Position numbers and translations under genes: made by a program. Below, one piece after another: positions 1-9,784 of a stretch of DNA of 64,000 nucleotides. The stretch's first letter is position 1. Each line of letters starts with the position of its first letter. Location: the NCBI GenBank assembly GCA_028571685.1, contig CM053140.1, positions 146,925,701-146,989,700 on the forward strand, read 5' to 3'. The notes under the pieces are model-generated. The model was given only the letters and a program-made list of their open reading frames with translations, was not told the origin of the DNA and made no database searches. This DNA is from Heterohyrax brucei (Eukaryota; Chordata; Mammalia; Hyracoidea; Procaviidae).

Positions 1-7
1 AATCAAC

Positions 8-205
8 ACCTGAAAATGCACTGCCATCGAATCAATTCCAACTCACCGTGATCCTCTGGGACAGAGTAGAACTACCCCATACAGTTTCCAAGGCTGTGAA
101 TCTTTACAAAAGAAGGCGGCTGCATCCTCCTCCCCTCTAGCGGCTAGTAAGTTCGAACCATTGACGTTAAAGCAGTGTGTGCTTCAGCCACTGCATCATG
201 ATCAG
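8..205 (-). mobile_element. AfroSINE, long form
   Basis: Read on the minus strand this has the RTE-like tail, the GTTCTACTCTGTCCCAGAGG-type middle and a tRNA-like head. The segment near 100-150 (CTTTACAAAAGAAGGCGGCTG on plus) is the extra block that marks the long form. It lies against the left edge of the window. Non-coding. Confidence 0.8.
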
Positions 206-325
206 TAGTGTCCAATTATTTAGGTAAAGGACAATAATGGAGATACACAAGGGAAGACAGATTGTCAGGATTTTACTACAAGCAAAAGAACACCCAGAGA
301 TGCCTGGAGCTACAGAAGATTCAAA

Positions 326-512
326 GGAGTCCTGGTGATGCAGTGGTTAAGTGCTCATCTGGTAAATGAAAGGAGGGCAGTTGGAGTCTACCTGGTGGCT
401 CCAATGAAGAAAAGACTTATTGTCATAAAGATTCCAACCTAGGAAACCCCATGGAACAGTTGTACTCTGTCCTACAGGGTCACTATGAGTTGGAACGACA
501 ACAGTGATACAC
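326..512 (+). mobile_element. AfroSINE, diverged
   Basis: The head (GAGTCCTGGTGATGCAGTGG) holds a pol III A-box-like stretch. The middle (CAGTTGTACTCTGTCCTACA) and tail (TCACTATGAGTTGGAACGAC) follow in the usual order. The centre is long and diverged. Confidence 0.85.
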
Positions 513-756
513 TAATAGAAGGAGACACATTAGAGGAGCCCACATAGAAGAATCATTCCTTTTTGTTCCAGACAATAACATCCAGGAAATAGCATGTATT
601 GGAGTGACACTTAGGGAATGTAAGCATAAATTCATGAAAATGTACTCAGTTGTCCCCAACTGATCAAAACATTTAAGTAACCACTGTTTCAAATGTTTTT
701 CTTCTTTTCTAAAGAATAGATGCTATTCTTTATGATCTGTAAAGATTAAATCAGGA

Positions 757-1112
757 CTTCAGTAAAGAATAGTTAGCAATATGTGCTGCCAAAAGAACAA
801 ACAAATCTGTCTTGGAAGCAGTACAGTCAGAACGCTCCTTAGAAACAAGAACAGAGGGACTACGTCTCACATACTTTGGTCATGTTATCAGGAAGGATCA
901 TTTCCTGGAGGAGGAGATCACGCGCGGTAAAGTAGAAGGTCAGGGAGAAAGGAGGAAGGCCCTCAAGATGAATCAACATAGCGGCTGTCACAGTGCACTC
1001 AAGCGTAACAACAGGAGCAAGGATGGTGCAAGACCGGTGGGGACATAAAATGAATATGTTATGCAGTGTCGTTGCGAGACAGAGCAGACTGGATGGCACC
1101 TAACCATGACAA
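757..1112 (+). mobile_element. RTE (BovB-like) LINE, 3' end
   Basis: This is the C-terminal end of the RTE ORF plus the short 3' tail. The frame at 812-1048 contains RLTYFGHVIRKDHFLEEEI, a signature of the region after the reverse transcriptase in RTE elements. The end GGATGGCACCTAAC is the standard RTE terminus. It is 5'-truncated, frame-broken and inactive. Confidence 0.85.
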
Positions 1113-1128
1113 AAAGAAATTCAGTTGC

Positions 1129-1651
1129 TGTATTAGACTGGGTTCTCCAGAGAAGCAAAATCAGTAGTGTACAAATATACACAGAGAGAAACTTGTATGA
1201 AGGAAGCAGCTCATGAGATTATCCAGCTCCCTGGATCAGGACAGAGGCTTCTCCTGATTCGTATAACCACAGGGGCTGGGGACCTAAGATTGTCAGGTTT
1301 GAGAGCAGAGCTCTTGCTCATAGGCTGTGAAAATCAAGGAATCCCAAAATTGACACAGCTGAAAAGCTCCTTCTACTTCACATATTTGCAGGGCTGTGAT
1401 CCCAACGTTGGCAGGTACTTCGATTGCTCAAATCCCATGGGCTGGAGGTCAGATGAACAGGAGCCAGCAGCAGAGTCTAGAGTGAGCAAAAAGCCAGAAC
1501 ATTTGCTTGTATTCAGATACAGGCCACACCTCTAAGAAAACTGTCTTTACACAGACTTGCTACCTACAGCAGATTTCATCATGGGATTAATCACATGTAT
1601 ACACTGAGAATCTCGGCCCAGCCAAGTGGACACACAACCTTATCCATCACA
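1129..1651 (-). mobile_element. Solo LTR, MaLR/ERVL type
   Basis: On the plus strand it runs from TGTATTAGACTGGGTTCTCC to a ...CCATCACA end, so the LTR reads TG...CA on the minus strand. The CGGCCCAGCCAAGTGGACAC stretch near 1615-1635 is typical of these LTRs. The 122-codon plus-strand frame inside it is not a gene. No internal retroviral sequence flanks it. The exact family is uncertain. Confidence 0.65.
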
Positions 1652-1656
1652 ACTGC

Positions 1657-1945
1657 TAACCAAAAAGTGGGCAGTTTGGTGACACTGGCAAAAAGTGTGC
1701 TTCTTGGTTTAAGCAGACACACGAGACTAACTGCACAGCTCCTGTCCAGAAATGAGATGAGAGGACTGAGCAGGGAGAGGAACTTGTTGAATGGACACAA
1801 GCTATACAGAGTGGAAAGGAGGAATGCGCTGTTACAGTGTGGAGAGAGCAGCTAGAATTACATACCAATGTGTGTGTACGTTTTTGCATGACCACTTGAC
1901 TTGGAATGTAAACATTCACTTAAAGAACAATTAAAAAAAAATAAC
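1657..1945 (+). mobile_element. L1 3' UTR tail, 5'-truncated
   Basis: It matches the last 250-300 bp of the L1 ending at 11292 (shared AGTGTGCTTCTTGG and GGAGAGAGCAG-type blocks) and ends in an A-rich tail at about 1930. It abuts the LTR at 1651. Confidence 0.8.
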
Positions 1946-1956
1946 TCGGTAGTTTA

Positions 1957-2055
1957 ATCCAGCCGCTGCCCTTTGAAACTCTGTGGGGCAGTTCTACTCT
2001 GTCCTATACTTGTCTCTGTGAGTTGGCATTGACTTGATGGCAATGGGTTAGGTTG
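1957..2055 (+). mobile_element. AfroSINE, 3' part only
   Basis: It contains the middle and tail (GGGGCAGTTCTACTCTGTCC, then GAGTTGGCATTGACTTGATG). The tRNA-like head is missing. Confidence 0.8.
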
Positions 2056-2875
2056 CGATAAATTACGTGTATAAAATGTAACAGGTAAAAAAAAAAACTA
2101 AGATGTAGCAGATAATTCGAGTTTAGTTGCTAGGCCTTGGAAAGAAAATTAGGAAACTGAACCATATCTCTAGTTTTTCCCTAATTCTGTAACTACCCAA
2201 AGTCAAAACAATCCCTTGAGAACAAACCAACCTGGTTATTAGAATCCTATGAGTAAAACTAGGTATTTGAAAGGCAAAAATGTTTCTTAAAATCTAATTT
2301 GATAATGTAAGTAGATGCTTTTCTTTCAAGGAGGTGGAACGTAAGTCCTCACCCCGCCTTCTAAAGAGTACAGTATGAAAGAGGGAGGGGGAAGAGTAAC
2401 TCTGCAGTGGAGAATTCTGATAAACACGACCTCAGCCAAGTTACCAAGGTGAATATCAACAGTGATAAATTATACTGATACATATTTCCTTGCTGTGATG
2501 AGAATGGCACTTTACTTCTGTAGTCACCCTTTCCCAAATCCATCCCAACAATCTAATCATGAGATAAACATCAGACAAATCATAAATGAGGGACATGCTA
2601 CAAAATAGCTGGCCAATAATCCCCCAAACTCTCACAGTAGTATAAAACAAGGCAGATCTGAGAAGCTACCAAACCAGGAGGCATCCAAGGAGACATGATG
2701 ACTACACGCAGTATGATATGCTACATGAGATCCTGGAACTGAAAAGGTACATCGTGTCAAAACTAAGAAAATTGAATAAAATATGAAGTTTAGTTAATAA
2801 TAAACATTCATTTTTGTTCACTAGTTGTGACAAATGTACACTATTAATGTAAGATGGTAATAACTAGGTGTGTGA
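2056..2875. other. No recognised element
   Basis: AT-rich DNA with short A runs (2088, 2200s). Short frames on the minus strand (2361-2650) look like nothing known and show no codon structure I can defend. Confidence 0.5.
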
Positions 2876-3096
2876 TGTGGAGCTCCTGAGTGGTGCAAAC
2901 CATTAATGTGCCAGTTACTAACTGAAAGACTGAAAGTTCAAGTCTATCCAGAGGTACTTTGGAAAAAATAACTGGTGACCTACTTCCAAAGGCCACAGCG
3001 ATACTCTGTTCTACTCTGACACATATGGAGTTACCATGAGTCAAGGTTGGCATGAGTAGGAGGTGACTTGATGGCAACTAGCTGATAAGGGTTTTC
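2876..3096 (+). mobile_element. AfroSINE, long form
   Basis: Head GGAGCTCCTGAGTGGTGCAA. The extra block near 2957-2995 (TTTGGAAAAAATAACTGGTG, then CTACTTCCAAAGGCC) resembles the RTE 5' region. The tail near 3030-3085 contains GTTACCATGAGTCAAGG and GACTTGATGGCAACTAGC. Confidence 0.85.
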
Positions 3097-3221
3097 GGGT
3101 GCGTGGTGTATAGGAACTCAGTACTATCTTTGCAACTTTTCTAAAAATCAAACCTTTTCTAAAATAAAAATCTTATTTAAAAATTTTTATCAGAACTGTT
3201 TATTGGCACTATTTGTTTTTC

Positions 3222-3307
3222 ACCAAACCAAAACCTCATCGAAGTGGAGTGGTTTCTGACTCAACCTTTTGGTTAGCAGCCAAGCTCTTAACCACTATGC
3301 CATGACT
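3222..3307 (-). mobile_element. AfroSINE, internally deleted
   Basis: On plus, the tail side (ACCAAAACCTCATCGAAGTG) is joined after a short stretch to the head side (CCTTTTGGTTAGCAGCCAAG). The central GTTCTACTCTGTCC segment is absent. Confidence 0.7.
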
Positions 3308-3479
3308 TGTTTTTAAAGATATGTTCAATGTGGCAAATCCATTATAGAGGGAGTGGCATATGCAGAGATAGCTGGTGAGGAAATAGTTTATGTGACCACT
3401 GGGCAAGACAGAAGCACAGAGCACGAAGAAGTGAGTGGTGAGAGATGACACTGGAGAAGTCCGTTTGAGAACACATACA

Positions 3480-3660
3480 AAGAGTCTTGTTTTTCACGCT
3501 AAGGGTTTTGTCTTTTCTACTGGCAGTGAGAAGCCATCAGAGACCTTTAAGAAGGAAACTGGTGTGATGATCTGGTCCTGCTTTAGACATATGACTCCTA
3601 GTGAATATGGACACTGGATTAACACAGGGAGGGACAGGAAACAGAAAGAACATGCCAGTT
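3480..3660 (-). mobile_element. L2 LINE fragment, probable
   Basis: A purine-rich stretch (GAAGCCATCAGAGACCTTTA, then GTGTGATGATCTGGTCCTGC) resembling the complement of the L2 region near the end of its ORF. Diverged and short. Confidence 0.5.
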
Positions 3661-3684
3661 CCCCTCAAGTTGAATTAGAAAGAC

Positions 3685-3915
3685 CAAAAAACCCATTGCA
3701 GTCAATTCTGACTCACAGTGACCCTATAGAAACCAAACCAAACCAAACCAAACCAAACCAAACCAAATGAAACCAAACCCACTGCTGTTGAGTTGATTCT
3801 AACTCATAGAGACCCTATAGACAGAGTAGAACTGCCCCCATAGAGTTTCCAAAGAGCACCTGGTAGATTTGAACTGCCAACTGTCTGGTTAACAGCCATG
3901 GCATTTAGGCCCTAT
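3685..3915 (-). mobile_element. AfroSINE plus a second AfroSINE tail
   Basis: A full minus-strand AfroSINE lies at 3771-3915. A second tail-only piece (CCCATTGCAGTCAATTCTGA) lies at 3686-3726. The two are separated by the AACCA-type array. Confidence 0.85.
3727..3770. repeat. (AAACC)n microsatellite
   Basis: Seven or so AAACC-like units between two AfroSINE tails. The unit matches the SINE tail read backwards (GGTTTGGTTT), so the array probably grew by slippage from that tail. Confidence 0.9.
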
Positions 3916-3920
3916 AGAAA

Positions 3921-4659
3921 AGGAGATACTAAATTAAGGCAATGAAATACATATGGAGAGGAAAGACTGTTAGGAAAAAATAATCCCTCCTCCATCTGTA
4001 TGTGATATACTCACTGACTCCTTCAATTGATCAGTCAGTCACCAAATTTTAGGGCCATCGCATACAGCCCTGAACTAGTATGCTAGCTGTGAGGCTGTTG
4101 ACAATAGCTGTGCGCTCTGTCAATGGCCCCCTGAAGCTGAGCAATGACATTCTGCTAGAATGCCTACTGAGCACTGCATCGGATGGTGAGTGTATAGCCC
4201 GTAGCAAAACAAATGTCATCTGTTCACATGGAATTCTTCCTTCAGCTAGGGTCAAAATACAGCTTGTGGTTATGCTGAGTAGGAAAATAACTTGGCATAC
4301 CTTCAAACAGGTAGAGAAGAATCTGAGTGCTATTTGATTAGTAGTCCTTCCTCCCAAAGTGATTCAGCTCTGGCCCCAAATCTGCTATCTCAACTAGCAA
4401 AGCAAGAACCTTGGAGCTAAACACACTGTTTCTTCCATCACTGTGAGTACCACCACTGAAAACTCTCTGGAGTACAGCGTCACTTTGACAGATGTGGGGT
4501 CTCCACGAGTTGGCCTCAGTAGCAACCAGGCTTCTTTTTTGTTGGTTTTTGCTATTTCACTCTTCTCTGAAAGACAAAGTTCTTTACATTCACATTCAGT
4601 AGTCTGAAAGTGGTCGGTTATAGTTTTCTTCCATCTTATCACATCCTGGTGAGGTCTTA
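3921..4659. other. Unassigned, two overlapping antisense ORFs
   Basis: At 4080-4337 (+, 85 codons) and 4049-4357 (-, 102 codons) both strands stay open over the same DNA. Neither product resembles anything I know. A degraded AfroSINE tail (+) may lie at 4450-4530 (GTGGGGTCTCCACGAGTTGG). The rest is unassigned. Confidence 0.4.
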
Positions 4660-4808
4660 GCCCAGACGCACTGCTGTTACGTCAATTCTGACCCTATAGG
4701 ACAGAGTAGAGCTGCCCTGTAGGGTTTCCAAGGAGCAGCTGGTGAATTTGAGCCGTTGACCTCTTGGTTAGCAACTGAGCTCTTAACCACTGTGCCACCA
4801 GGGCTCTG
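4660..4808 (-). mobile_element. AfroSINE, short form
   Basis: Well preserved on the minus strand, from GCACTGCTGTTACGTCAATT to CCACTGTGCCACCAGGGCTC. The extra middle block is absent. Confidence 0.92.
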
Positions 4809-4812
4809 AGAT

Positions 4813-5259
4813 TTTGCAGTTAGTGTTTTTTTTTCTTTTTCTTTTTGGCTCCCCTTTTAGATTGATGTTTACAGTGGCTGTCTGGGTCGCCACTTACTTC
4901 AGCCCTAGTGTCTGTGAGTCAGAATTGACTTGATGGCAGTGGGTTTTAGGCTAATGTGGAAGATAGGTATTAAATAAACGTTTACAAATGTTCCATTGAT
5001 TCTGTGGTTTAAAATACATAACTGAGTCATCCCACCACAAGTCCCCTCTCTTTACCTTTGTTCTTCCAGTCCATTCCTAATATCTCTCAGGGAACAAATA
5101 ACTCAAGGCCTTGTGGGACTTATTAGAGGAGGGCTTATTAAAGGAGGGGTACACAGCCCATCTGTGGTTATATTCTCCACGTCACCATGTACAACATTAC
5201 TTCCTTGTTGAACATCAGAGCTGGGCAGCAGGAAATCTCTAGAGAAGTACTGATTTCTA
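4813..5259. other. Mostly unassigned
   Basis: It contains a T-rich run (4828-4846) and a short plus-strand AfroSINE tail at about 4905-4955 (GTCTGTGAGTCAGAATTGAC). No gene is recognised. Confidence 0.45.
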
Positions 5260-5678
5260 ACAGACTATCAATTTTATCTACCACCTGTCTATCCATTTGT
5301 TGTACTGCACTAGTTGGAATGTTCATTGCTATGATGCTAGAAGCTATGCCACCAGTATTTCAAATACTAGCAGCTTCACCCGTGGTGGGCAGATTTCGGT
5401 GGAGCTTGCAGACTAAGACAGACTAGGAAGAAAGGCCTGGTGACGGGCTTCTGAAAGTTAGCCAGTGAAAACCCTATGAATCACATCAGAATGTTGTCCA
5501 ATGCAGTGCTGGAAGACAAGCTCCTGGGTAGGAAGACACTTAAAATACACAACAGCCGCAACAATAGACTCAAACATACCAGTGGTCAGGAAGGTGACTC
5601 AGTGTCAGTAACCGCGGCTGTGTCGTCGTGAGGTTGCCATGACTCCAAGTCCACTCAGTGACAACTAACAACAGCAAT
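5260..5678 (+). mobile_element. RTE LINE with internal deletion (5' region fused to 3' end)
   Basis: The first part (to about 5540) is the RTE 5' region: GAAGCTATGCCACCAGTATT, AGACTAAGACAGACTAGGAA, GTTAGCCAGTGAAAACCC. It runs straight into the RTE 3' end (ACAGCCGCAACAATAGACTC), finishing with GTGACAACTAACAACAG. Endonuclease and reverse transcriptase are absent, so any movement needed enzymes in trans. A second such element lies at 56398-56860 with a different deletion. Confidence 0.75.
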
Positions 5679-6409
5679 GGATTTTGTGCCAAAGAAACAA
5701 ACTTATTTCTTTGAATTACAGGATACTCTGTGTAGATATAGATAAATAGCAACAAGATGGTCAGGAGATGAGGTGGAAGCTTGGTTTCAGTGCTGTGGGA
5801 ACTTCCACACACTGTGTATGGAAGGCTCCAAACTGCAAAGAATAGGCTGGGGCCAGCGTATGCCATCTTTAATTTTTGCTTTTTGGGATGGGTAGACTGG
5901 CAATTTGCAACTTGGGAGGCAAAGTTTGGCGTAGAGTCTACATACTCACTTCTGAATATTCTTCTGCTTCCTTCATACCACCTTACCGCTAGCTTGTCTT
6001 TCTCCTTTGTCCCATAATTTTCACCAGATAAATCTAATTCAAGTGGATCTCAGCATATGTTATGGATAGTTTTATGTAAATTTATCTTCACTTTTTTTTT
6101 TTTTTAAAGGGGTATTTGTAGTTTAGCTTCATTTCAACTGGGGAATGTACAATGCTCTAGTAAAAACACTACAGGCATAGAAAGGAGTTAGGGGGACTTG
6201 GGGGCATGTGTAGGAGGCTTGCCATGGAAGCCTCTGGATGCTTGTGAAGCAGGAGCTGCTAATCCAGCTGTGCCCACAGAGGCAGAACAGAAGCCATATA
6301 GCTGCCTCATTCTTGTTGAAGATTCAGGAGGAGCAGTCAAGGTTCCTTAAGCTGTAGGTTCCTAATGTCAGTCGTGTTAGTGATGCTGAGGACACAGAGG
6401 TCAGGAGAT
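5679..6409. other. No recognised element
   Basis: Unique-looking DNA with a T run at 6092-6106. The 78-codon frame at 5781-6017 has no recognisable features. Confidence 0.5.
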
Positions 6410-6630
6410 TCGCCTCTGTCGATCGCTGAACTCCAGTTCCCTTACTTGCTATCTGGGCAGATTGTTTAAACTCCTGGAGCGTGAGACACATCTCACCTGT
6501 AAAATGAGCATCATAATAGATGCCTCCTCATAAGACTGTTGTTATGAAGACTGAATGAAACGATGCTGGCACAGCGCGCAGCATGGCACCTAACACTCTG
6601 TGAGGCACTCAAGTAAGCTATAGCTGTTAC
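6410..6630 (+). mobile_element. MIR SINE
   Basis: Diverged MIR order: TTGCTATCTGGGCAGATTG, CACCTGTAAAATGAGCATC, then GTTATGAAGACTGAATGAAA and GGCACCTAACA near the end. Confidence 0.65.
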
Positions 6631-7579
6631 CGTGAAAAAAAGAAACCAAACTAAGATTGTACTTGCTACTATTTCCCATTGAGTCTGAGCAAACACTGGC
6701 CCATTTCCACTGATGTGAGGGAGGAGGTGCATGGCTGGGGAGAAAAGGTGAGAGTTTTAACAAGCTCTAAATGATGGCATCATGCAGCTGGTGATATTGA
6801 TGCAGCTCAGGCAACTGCAGAGACATTCTGATTGACATTGCTCCTACTCCCTACAGGCTGAGTGCTGAAATAGCGACGTGAATGACAGGTTTTCATCTTC
6901 CCTCCAATTTTCCTGCCTACATGGATAATCTCAGGGCACTCTCTCTGTGCTGTGCCTGATGAAGAATACAAAACTCTAACAAAGATGTTTAAAGTGTATG
7001 AAATTTCCTTCTTCCAAGAATATTGTATTGCAAATCCATCCAGGGACTCTGGCACATCTGATCAACATAAACCTAATCATACCATATTAGGATTTAAGGA
7101 GATGTATCCCAGGCCCAGTAATTTGAGCTTTCACTATATTTAGACAAATTCAAATTGGGGGTGGGGGGTGGAGGGTGGGAGGGAGTCACTGCAGCAATTG
7201 TTAAATATTATTAGAGTGCGTTCCTTAACGGTATACAGGCTCTCATTTCTCCAGGACAGTCTAGAAGTGATTCTGCCTGAGGAACAGATGCAATCACAGG
7301 ACACAGTGAGCTCTTTGTTAGCCTTACTTTACTCAGTGGAAGCTCTTGATCAAATATTTCTATTAGCCGTTTCACACAGCATCTCAGATTGAACCACATT
7401 TTGACCTTTCTTTCTAAAGTAGAACATACGAGTATATCCATATACATAGTTAATAGATTTACCTCTACTTACATCTCCTGTAATAGTTAAAATAATTCTA
7501 AATACTTATTACATGCCTATTATTATGCCAAAGACTTTCTGCATTTTATATCCTCTGAACTCTAAATTTTATATTGAAG
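6631..7579. other. Mostly unique DNA
   Basis: It contains a G-rich tract (7157-7183) and a possible MIR piece at 7490-7565 (minus). The short frames at 6807-7447 are unremarkable. Confidence 0.45.
7157..7183 (+). other. G-quadruplex-type G-tract
   Basis: Five or more runs of at least three G (GGGGG, GGGGGG, GGG, GGG, GGG) are separated by one to three bases. This is the classical pattern for a four-stranded DNA fold. It is outside any repeat I recognise. Confidence 0.8.
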
Positions 7580-7990
7580 TTACTACTTGACAATTCCGTT
7601 TGAGTACCCCATAGGCATATCAAACTTAACAAACCCAAAGAAAATCCTTAATTTTCTCCTATAAATCTGATATGTATTTTCCATTCTGGTGAATTATATC
7701 ACCAGGTACCCAGTTACAGGAATTCACAGCAGTCATCTCTGATTTTGTCATCTCATGGACATGCTGTATCTCATCTATCAGAAAATCCTGCTGCTTCTAC
7801 TTCCAAGCAAAACAAAACCAAAACAAAAAACAGAGCTGGCCTATTTCTCTCCCAGATCCACTCTGACTGCCCTAGGGCAAGCCGTCACCACTCTTCACTT
7901 CGCCCACCGCAGTGCTCTTCTCCCAGGTTTCATGGTCGCCCCCGCCCACTACTCAAACCCGTTACACACTGAGAGGCCAGAGTGAGCTTT
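7580..7990 (+). mobile_element. L2 LINE fragment
   Basis: It follows the L2 order: CATATCAAACTTAACAAACC, then ATCAGAAAATCCTGCTGCTT, then the CACTCTGACTGCCCTAGGGC segment. Two overlapping 75-codon plus-strand frames here are remnants, not a gene. Confidence 0.65.
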
Positions 7991-8119
7991 TCCCCAGACA
8001 CTGTATTACAGAAATTGTAAAACGTACAGCAAAGTTGCAGTAGTTTTGCAGTGAACATCCACACCCTCACCACTAGACTGTACCATTAACATTTTACTTA
8101 TTCTTGGTTTATCACATTT

Positions 8120-8290
8120 CTGTTGAAACCCTGGTAGTGTAGTGGTTAAGTGCTAGGGCTGCTAAGCACAAGGTCAGCAGTTTGAATCCACCAGGTACTC
8201 CTTTGAAACTCCACGGGGCAGTTCTACTCCATCATATCGGTCACTGTGAGTCAGAACTGATTTGACAGCACTGGATTTGCTTTGTTTTTA
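8120..8290 (+). mobile_element. AfroSINE, short form
   Basis: Complete from AAACCCTGGTAGTGTAGTGG through GGTCAGCAGTTTGAATCCAC (B-box region) to the CACTGGATTTGC tail. Inserted in the old L1. Confidence 0.92.
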
Positions 8291-8652
8291 TCCTTCTGTT
8301 CATCCATTAATCCGAAGGAACGCTGGTGCATTAAACAAAAGCTGCAGATGTCAGTACCCTTCCCTCTAAGCCCTCAGCAAGCATTTTCTTAACTGCAGTT
8401 CAATACTTGCGTAGTTTTATTTTTCATTTAATGTGAAATTTAAGTCCTACATTTTTATTTGCTGAGTTTTGACAATGAGGCAACTTTAACCTTTGTCAAT
8501 TGTAGCATATGGCCATCATTCCAGAAACTTTACTTATTCCACTCTCGGTCATAAACTGCCCCATCTTACTTCTCAGAGTAAACCACTATTCTGACTTTTT
8601 CCACTGTAGATTAATTTTACCTGTTACAGAATATCATATAAATGAAACCATA

Positions 8653-8865
8653 TGCCATGTTTTGAAAATAATGTGCACCTTCTAAATTTGTTTGTCAGCC
8701 GTGTCTTGTCATGAAATATTTTAGTAAGTGCCACTTATGTCAATATTTTAAAGATGTTACCATAAAAAATCAGCACACTGCTTAGGAAAATACCTTGTTA
8801 TGGAGGAGGGCCTGGCTGCCAAGTAAACATAGAAAGTGTGCATTATGTGCATGAAAATGTGGTGG
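8653..8865. mobile_element. Palindromic MITE-like DNA transposon, copy 1
   Basis: It is 213 bp and flanked by TA at 8651-8652 and 8866-8867. The left arm (AAAATAATGTGCACCTTCT) and the right arm read backwards (CATGCACATAATGCACACTT) match, and so do the arm interiors, so the strand can fold back along most of its length. No coding capacity. It matches the element at 18491-18705. TA duplication suggests Tc1/mariner-type mobilisation; the family name is unknown to me. Confidence 0.75.
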
Positions 8866-9179
8866 TATGTTGTTTCCCATGTCAGCAAGTCATTTCTTTT
8901 AATTACTGAGTAGAATTCATTTACAAATACACCACAGCTTGTCTATTTTTCTTTTATTGGTGCATACCTGGAATGTTTCTCAATTTGGACTATTATGAAT
9001 TAATCTCTATGAATATTTTTTTCACTAGTCTTTTTGGGAACATGTTTTCATTTGTTTGGGTAGATGTCTACAAGTAGATTTATTGGATAGGTGTATGCTT
9101 ATTTTTAACGCAGAGTGAATTTTTTAAAATGTCATACCCTATTTTTTTAATTTAATTAATTTTCTTAAAAATAATGTTG

Positions 9180-9560
9180 TATCTTATTTAAAATCTTCTG
9201 ATTACTTCCTGTTGCACTGAGAATGAAATCTCACCCTAGTATAAAAAGCCCGGAAGGGTAGGTGTCTGTCTTCTTCTCCAGCTCAATCTCATGTTACTCC
9301 TCTGATCACATCTTCTGCCTGTACTCTGCCTGCCAGCTTATCCCACTCCAGTTTATTTCTTGGAAGGAAATTCAGTCACCACAGGACTTTGCCTCTGCAC
9401 AGCATTTTATTCTGTTCCCTGTTTCCTTTCCTTGCAATACTACATTTGGCTTACATAAATGTATTCTTTCCTGGTTTCCTCTGCCTCTATGCCTCCATAT
9501 TCTTAATCTCCTTTAGAAGCTCTTCTGTAGCTTTTCCTTCAGATATTGGTGTTCCAGGAT
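9180..9560 (+). mobile_element. L2 LINE, 3' part
   Basis: It carries the L2-type pyrimidine-rich run: TGATTACTTCCTGTTGCACT, GACTTTGCCTCTGCACAG, TTAGAAGCTCTTCTGTAGC. The 84- and 131-codon frames are by-products of this composition. Confidence 0.6.
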
Positions 9561-9584
9561 TCCCCTTCGTCTTATTCTTAATGT

Positions 9585-9745
9585 CTTCTATCCATCATCC
9601 TTGGAAGACCTCAACCACATCCATGTCTTCAACTACTACCTGTATACTGATTGTCCCCTCAGTAAGATGCCAGCCCAGATTTTTCCCTGAGCTAGAGATG
9701 TATAATTCAAACATCTCTAATTGTGTGTCACAAAGACTCAGTTTT
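9585..9745 (+). mobile_element. L2 LINE, reverse transcriptase segment
   Basis: Translation near 9600-9665 gives LEDLNHIHVFNYYLYTDC, matching the L2 reverse transcriptase around its YADD motif. The catalytic motif reads YTDC, so it is dead. It sits 3' of another L2 piece that corresponds to a later part of L2, so these are two insertions or a rearranged one. Confidence 0.6.
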
Positions 9746-9784
9746 AGTCTACAAAGACAGGCCACAAATGGGCTATGCTTCTGA

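Larger units (their letters stand above)
8002..9115 (-). mobile_element. Old L1 (L1M type) 3' part, interrupted
   Basis: It is recognisable on the minus strand by TACAGAATATCATATAAATG, CAATTTGGACTATTATGAAT and the ATATTTTTTTCACTAGTC part. Two later insertions split it: an AfroSINE at 8120-8290 and a palindromic transposon at 8653-8865. Confidence 0.7.

Noticed and set aside
1167-1535. 122-codon plus-strand ORF as a gene
   Set aside because: It lies entirely inside a MaLR-type LTR, with no family resemblance or conserved motif.
1129-1651. Provirus with gag/pol/env
   Set aside because: All LTRs in the window stand alone; no retroviral internal sequence was seen between any pair.
3727-3770. 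CRISPR-like array
   Set aside because: Units of 5 bp with no spacers; a plain microsatellite from a SINE tail.
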